Of a DNA stretch of 64,000 nucleotides, positions 61,213-64,000 are shown in pieces (positions within the stretch are counted from its first letter, which is position 1; each line of letters begins with the position of its first letter). The position numbers and the translations under genes are program-made. The stretch comes from Candidatus Pelagibacter ubique HIMB140 (GTDB lineage: Bacteria; Pseudomonadota; Alphaproteobacteria; Pelagibacterales; Pelagibacteraceae). The notes beneath the pieces are model-generated. The model worked only from the letters and a program-made list of their open reading frames with translations. It was not told the origin of the DNA and did not search any database. The stretch spans positions 1,024,001-1,088,000 of the forward strand of contig NZ_LAMZ01000001.1 of the NCBI RefSeq assembly GCF_025558165.1, written 5' to 3'.

Positions 61213-62055
61213 ATGAATATTCAATCAGCAATAACTCAAGGTGCTCAAATTTTAAAAGATAAATTTTTTTTAAATCCTTATTTGGATTCAGAAATTTTAA
61301 TGTCAAAAGCAATTAATAAGGATAAAAAATACTTAATACTTAATTCTCAAGAAAAAATAGAAGAAATAAATTTAAATTTGTTCCAAAAACTAATTAATGA
61401 AAGGTCCAAAGGTAAGCCGGTATCGCATTTGACAAATAAAAAGTTATTTTGGAATTCAGAATTTTTTGTAACAGAGGATACTTTAATACCTCGTCCTGAT
61501 ACTGAGCTAATTGTAGAAAATATTTTAAATTTAACAAAAAATAAAAGTAAACTTAATATTTTAGATATTGGAATAGGATCTGGATGTATACTTTTGTCTA
61601 TATTAAAAGAGAGAAAAAATTTTTATGGAACGGGAATAGATATAAGTAAAAATTGTTTAAAAATAGCTAATATGAATGCAACTAGTTTGAAAGTACATAA
61701 TAGACTTAAATTATATAAATCTAATGTTGACAAATTTAGTTTGGGCAAATATGATTTGATAGTTTCTAATCCTCCTTATATTAAAAAGCATATTATAAAA
61801 TATTTGGATAAAGGAGTTGCTAAGTTTGAACCAAAAATAGCACTAGATGGTGGATTAGATGGTTTGTCAGAAATCAGAAAAGTTATTAAAAAATCATCTG
61901 AGCTGATTAAAAAAAATGGTAAATTTATTTTAGAGATTGGTTTTGATCAAAAAAATAAAGTAATTAAATTATTAAATAAAGAGGGTTTTTATATAAATAG
62001 TGCTCTAAAAGATCTTGCTTATAATGATCGATGCATAATTTGCACAAAAATATAA
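61213..62055 (+). CDS. prmC: Release factor glutamine methyltransferase
   Basis: A 280-residue SAM-dependent enzyme methylating the GGQ glutamine of release factors. The substrate-binding NPPY is at 186-189, the SAM motif is LDIGIGSGCILLSI, and TLIPRPDTELIVE is the family segment. It begins directly after the prfA stop. The gap to the DUF4167 gene is 11 bases. Confidence 0.95.
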   Translation: MNIQSAITQGAQILKDKFFLNPYLDSEILMSKAINKDKKYLILNSQEKIEEINLNLFQKLINERSKGKPVSHLTNKKLFWNSEFFVTEDTLIPRPDTELIVENILNLTKNKSKLNILDIGIGSGCILLSILKERKNFYGTGIDISKNCLKIANMNATSLKVHNRLKLYKSNVDKFSLGKYDLIVSNPPYIKKHIIKYLDKGVAKFEPKIALDGGLDGLSEIRKVIKKSSELIKKNGKFILEIGFDQKNKVIKLLNKEGFYINSALKDLAYNDRCIICTKI

Positions 62056-62066
62056 TTATTTAAATC

Positions 62067-62507
62067 ATGGTAACATTTAGGAATAACAGTAATAACAACA
62101 ATAGAAGAAATAATTTTAGAAGAAACGACAGAAATTTTAAATCTAATGGTGACAGGCAGAAATTTAGTTCAAATTTTTCTAATGGTGATAATTTCAAAAG
62201 AAAGTCTCCAGGCAGAAACAATCACAATGCACCAAAATTAATCGAAAAGTACAATGATTTAGCAAGAGAGGCTTTGTCAAATGGTGATAAAATTCTTTCT
62301 GAAAATTATCTTCAGCATGCTGATCATTTTACAAGAATACTAAATGAAAGAGAAAGCTTTAGAAAAGAGAGAAATTTAGAAGAGAAGTCTGATGAAAATG
62401 AAAAAGAAACAAATAAGCAATCAGAAAATGTTGATATTTCTGAAAAAAATTTAAAAGATAATTCTAACTTAGATATTCAAGCTGAAACACCAGCAGAGGC
62501 TAATTAA
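62067..62507 (+). CDS. DUF4167 domain protein
   Basis: A 146-residue protein. The N-terminal 55 residues are Asn/Arg-rich and low complexity (about 25 Asn). A conserved helical block follows, AREALSNGDKILSENYLQHA (about residues 69-88) and DHFTRIL, which is the DUF4167 core. An acidic tail ends the chain. The arginine/asparagine-rich start and the position after prfA-prmC suggest RNA or ribosome association; that is inference. Conserved in alphaproteobacteria. It overlaps the M23 gene tail-to-tail by 8 bp. Confidence 0.82.
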   Translation: MVTFRNNSNNNNRRNNFRRNDRNFKSNGDRQKFSSNFSNGDNFKRKSPGRNNHNAPKLIEKYNDLAREALSNGDKILSENYLQHADHFTRILNERESFRKERNLEEKSDENEKETNKQSENVDISEKNLKDNSNLDIQAETPAEAN

Positions 62508-63795
62508 TTAAACCTATTATCTTTTCAGATTTAAGAACATCTAGTTTAATTTTTTTTGTTTCAAATAATTTTCTTTCCTTACCTTTTAATATTTTACCTG
62601 AAGGAAGCTTTAACTTTTGAGAATTAACTTTTTTTCCATTTACAATTACTTCGTAATGCAAATGAGGTCCAGTAGATTTACCTGTGGAACCAACGTAACC
62701 TATTGTTTGACCTTGTTTTACTCTTACTCCTGCTTTAATACCACGAGCAAACTTTGACATGTGAGCATACACTGTTTGATAAGTTGAGTTATGTCTTATT
62801 TTTACACAGTTACCACCTCCACCACACCATCCAGCTTTTTTTACAACACCGTCACCAGATGCCATTATAGGTGTTCCTGTGGGTGCAGCAAAATCGGTAC
62901 CTCTATGCATTTTATTGTATCCATCTATGGGATGTTTTCTCATACCAAAAGGAGACGAAAGTCTTGCTCCATTAATTGGAGTTTTCATTAAAGCTTTTTT
63001 AACACTCTTACCATTTTTATCATAATGACCTTCGCTTCCTTCTTTATCAAAATAATAAAGCCCATTATCTTGACCACTTAATTTTAAATTAGCGAAAAGT
63101 ATTTCTCCTGTTTCAATGATTTCATTTTTATCATTGAGGAAAACTTCATACATTATTTGAAACTTATCTTGTTTTCTTATATCTCTTTGAAAGTCTACTT
63201 GAAATCCATATATCCTAGCAAATTCAATTATTATATTTGCTGGTATTTTTTCATCTGTTGCAGCTTTGTATAGACTTTGTAAAATTAAATTTTCTCTGTA
63301 AACTATTTTCTTATTTAATTTAATTGAAATAATTTCATCATTAAAGGTATTACCAGAATTGTCTCTTACTAAAAATATTTTTTGTTTATTTGATATTTGA
63401 AAAGTAAATTCACTTATTTGATTATTAGTTTTATCTAGGCTGAACTCAATAATTTGTCTGGTATTTAATTTATTAAGATTAACTTTTTTTTTTAAAGCTT
63501 TTTTTATTTCTAATATTTCTTTTTTTTGTACTAGATAATTCTCTAAAATTTTATCAAAGGTTTCACCAGATTTTATTTTATGTTTTATTTTTTTGTATTT
63601 TGGTTCAAGGTTTTCAACTATGTGTGTAAGTGTTTTTTTAAAGTAAATGTTATCAACAAAATTATTATAGATTTCAAAATTCTCTTTTTTTGTTGAATTA
63701 AAATAAGTAGTGATGATAGCAGTAAAAAGAATCAATAAAACTAAGCCAAAAATTTCTAAGTTTTTTTTTGTTTTACTTAATAGAATTTTTAACAT
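62500..63795 (-). CDS. M23-family cell-wall endopeptidase
   Basis: I start at the ATG at 63793-63795 (MLKILLSKTKK); an ATG 21 bases upstream adds seven residues. The 431-residue protein has an N-terminal anchor (about residues 14-33), a LysM/OapA-like middle segment (KIKSGETFDKIL), and a C-terminal LytM/M23 domain. The zinc ligands are in MHRGTDFAAPTG (His, Asp) and HLHYEV (His), with TVYAHMSKF between. The resemblance is to MepM-type DD-endopeptidases that cut peptidoglycan cross-links. It is the last gene before the window edge. Confidence 0.92.
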   Translation of the reverse strand: MLKILLSKTKKNLEIFGLVLLILFTAIITTYFNSTKKENFEIYNNFVDNIYFKKTLTHIVENLEPKYKKIKHKIKSGETFDKILENYLVQKKEILEIKKALKKKVNLNKLNTRQIIEFSLDKTNNQISEFTFQISNKQKIFLVRDNSGNTFNDEIISIKLNKKIVYRENLILQSLYKAATDEKIPANIIIEFARIYGFQVDFQRDIRKQDKFQIMYEVFLNDKNEIIETGEILFANLKLSGQDNGLYYFDKEGSEGHYDKNGKSVKKALMKTPINGARLSSPFGMRKHPIDGYNKMHRGTDFAAPTGTPIMASGDGVVKKAGWCGGGGNCVKIRHNSTYQTVYAHMSKFARGIKAGVRVKQGQTIGYVGSTGKSTGPHLHYEVIVNGKKVNSQKLKLPSGKILKGKERKLFETKKIKLDVLKSEKIIGLIN

Positions 63796-63977
63796 TTTAT
63801 ATTTAAGCGAACACAATTATTAGTTTAGACAGTGTTAAAAATCAAAAAAAAGCCCTTAAAATGGCGTGTTTTTATTTAAATATTTATTCTTAAATGCTTG
63901 ATTTCCATTATTTTTAGCCTATAAGCACTGAACTTTCTCAATAAAATTATTGTTAATACAATAAATTAGTGAGGATT

Positions 63978-63998
63978 ATTGAGCTTTTTTAGCTCAAT
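63978..63998. repeat. Short hairpin at the right window edge
   Basis: Arms ATTGAGCT (63978-63985) and AGCTCAAT (63991-63998) are perfect complements around TTTTT. It lies in the gene-free 205 bases upstream of the M23 gene. Without the sequence beyond the edge I cannot tell whether it is a terminator of a neighbouring gene or an operator. Apart from it, 63796-64000 shows only AT-rich sequence. Confidence 0.4.
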
Positions 63999-64000
63999 TA

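Noticed and set aside
62067..62240. Asn/Arg-rich start of the DUF4167 gene as a degenerate repeat or misread frame
   Set aside because: The frame continues into the conserved DUF4167 block, and low-complexity N-termini are usual for this family.
1..64000. CRISPR arrays, insertion sequences, prophage or integrative elements
   Set aside because: No regularly spaced repeats, transposase, integrase or phage genes were seen, and base composition and gene content look uniform.

Overview
The window reads as a piece of chromosome from a SAR11-type alphaproteobacterium (Pelagibacterales / Candidatus Pelagibacter-like). The evidence is very AT-rich DNA with lysine/asparagine/isoleucine-rich proteins, extreme gene packing, alphaproteobacterial markers (gcrA, DUF2948, DUF1178, DUF4167, the NDUFA9-like protein, hisZ with a short hisG, a tRNA-His without G-1), and a tandem glycine riboswitch in front of malate synthase, an arrangement described for SAR11. 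I see no phage, insertion sequence, CRISPR array or integron; it looks like core genome throughout.

Layout. 1-3.9 kb: cobT (cut by the window edge), cobS, a J-domain protein, bolA, aroB and aroK. 4-8 kb: a small membrane protein, a 585-residue exported protein, then def-fmt-truA. 8-15.5 kb, minus strand: rpmH-rnpA-yidD-yidC-argB-HAD phosphatase-dapD-dapE-HDAC family, with a SET-domain protein at the end. 15.5-25.5 kb, plus strand: TVP38 membrane protein, tRNA-Thr (minus), two micro-proteins, dcd-murA-DUF2948-hisD-infA, tRNA-Phe, cold-shock gene with terminator, tRNA-His directly joined to hisS-hisZ-hisG. 24.4-28 kb: DNA-end processing genes (rmuC, an MGME1-like nuclease, exonuclease I) and thioredoxin. 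28-37.5 kb, minus: the packed run aroA-cmk-rpsA-ihfB-pyrF-trpF-trpB-trpA-accD-folC. 37.5-40.5 kb, minus: rnd-kdsD-lptC-lptB. 40.5-46.4 kb: NDUFA9-like, gcrA, argD-argF, membrane cytochrome c, kdsB-pheA. 46.4-49.1 kb: SRP RNA, dnaX-ybaB-recR. 49.1-55.2 kb: riboswitch-controlled glcB, accA, secA. 55.2-64 kb: argJ, DUF1178, ubiG, lysC-ispG-prfA-prmC-DUF4167, and an M23 peptidase.

Together the genes cover amino-acid synthesis (Arg, Lys/DAP, His, Trp and shikimate), the start and end of translation, protein export, LPS (Kdo and Lpt transport), DNA replication and repair, and a glycine-sensing entry to the glyoxylate pathway. Genes are joined by 1-4 base stop/start overlaps. All nine convergent protein-gene junctions run from a 21 bp overlap to a gap of 4 bp or less, and several divergent pairs have almost no space for promoters.

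Most worth a second look: a CMP kinase lacking its P-loop lysine, an AccA with a C-terminal membrane anchor, tRNAs whose D-loop and T-loop elbow residues depart from consensus together, tRNA-His five bases from hisS, an MGME1-like nuclease, CobS/CobT beside a J-protein, and a perfect 11-bp inverted repeat between secA and argJ.
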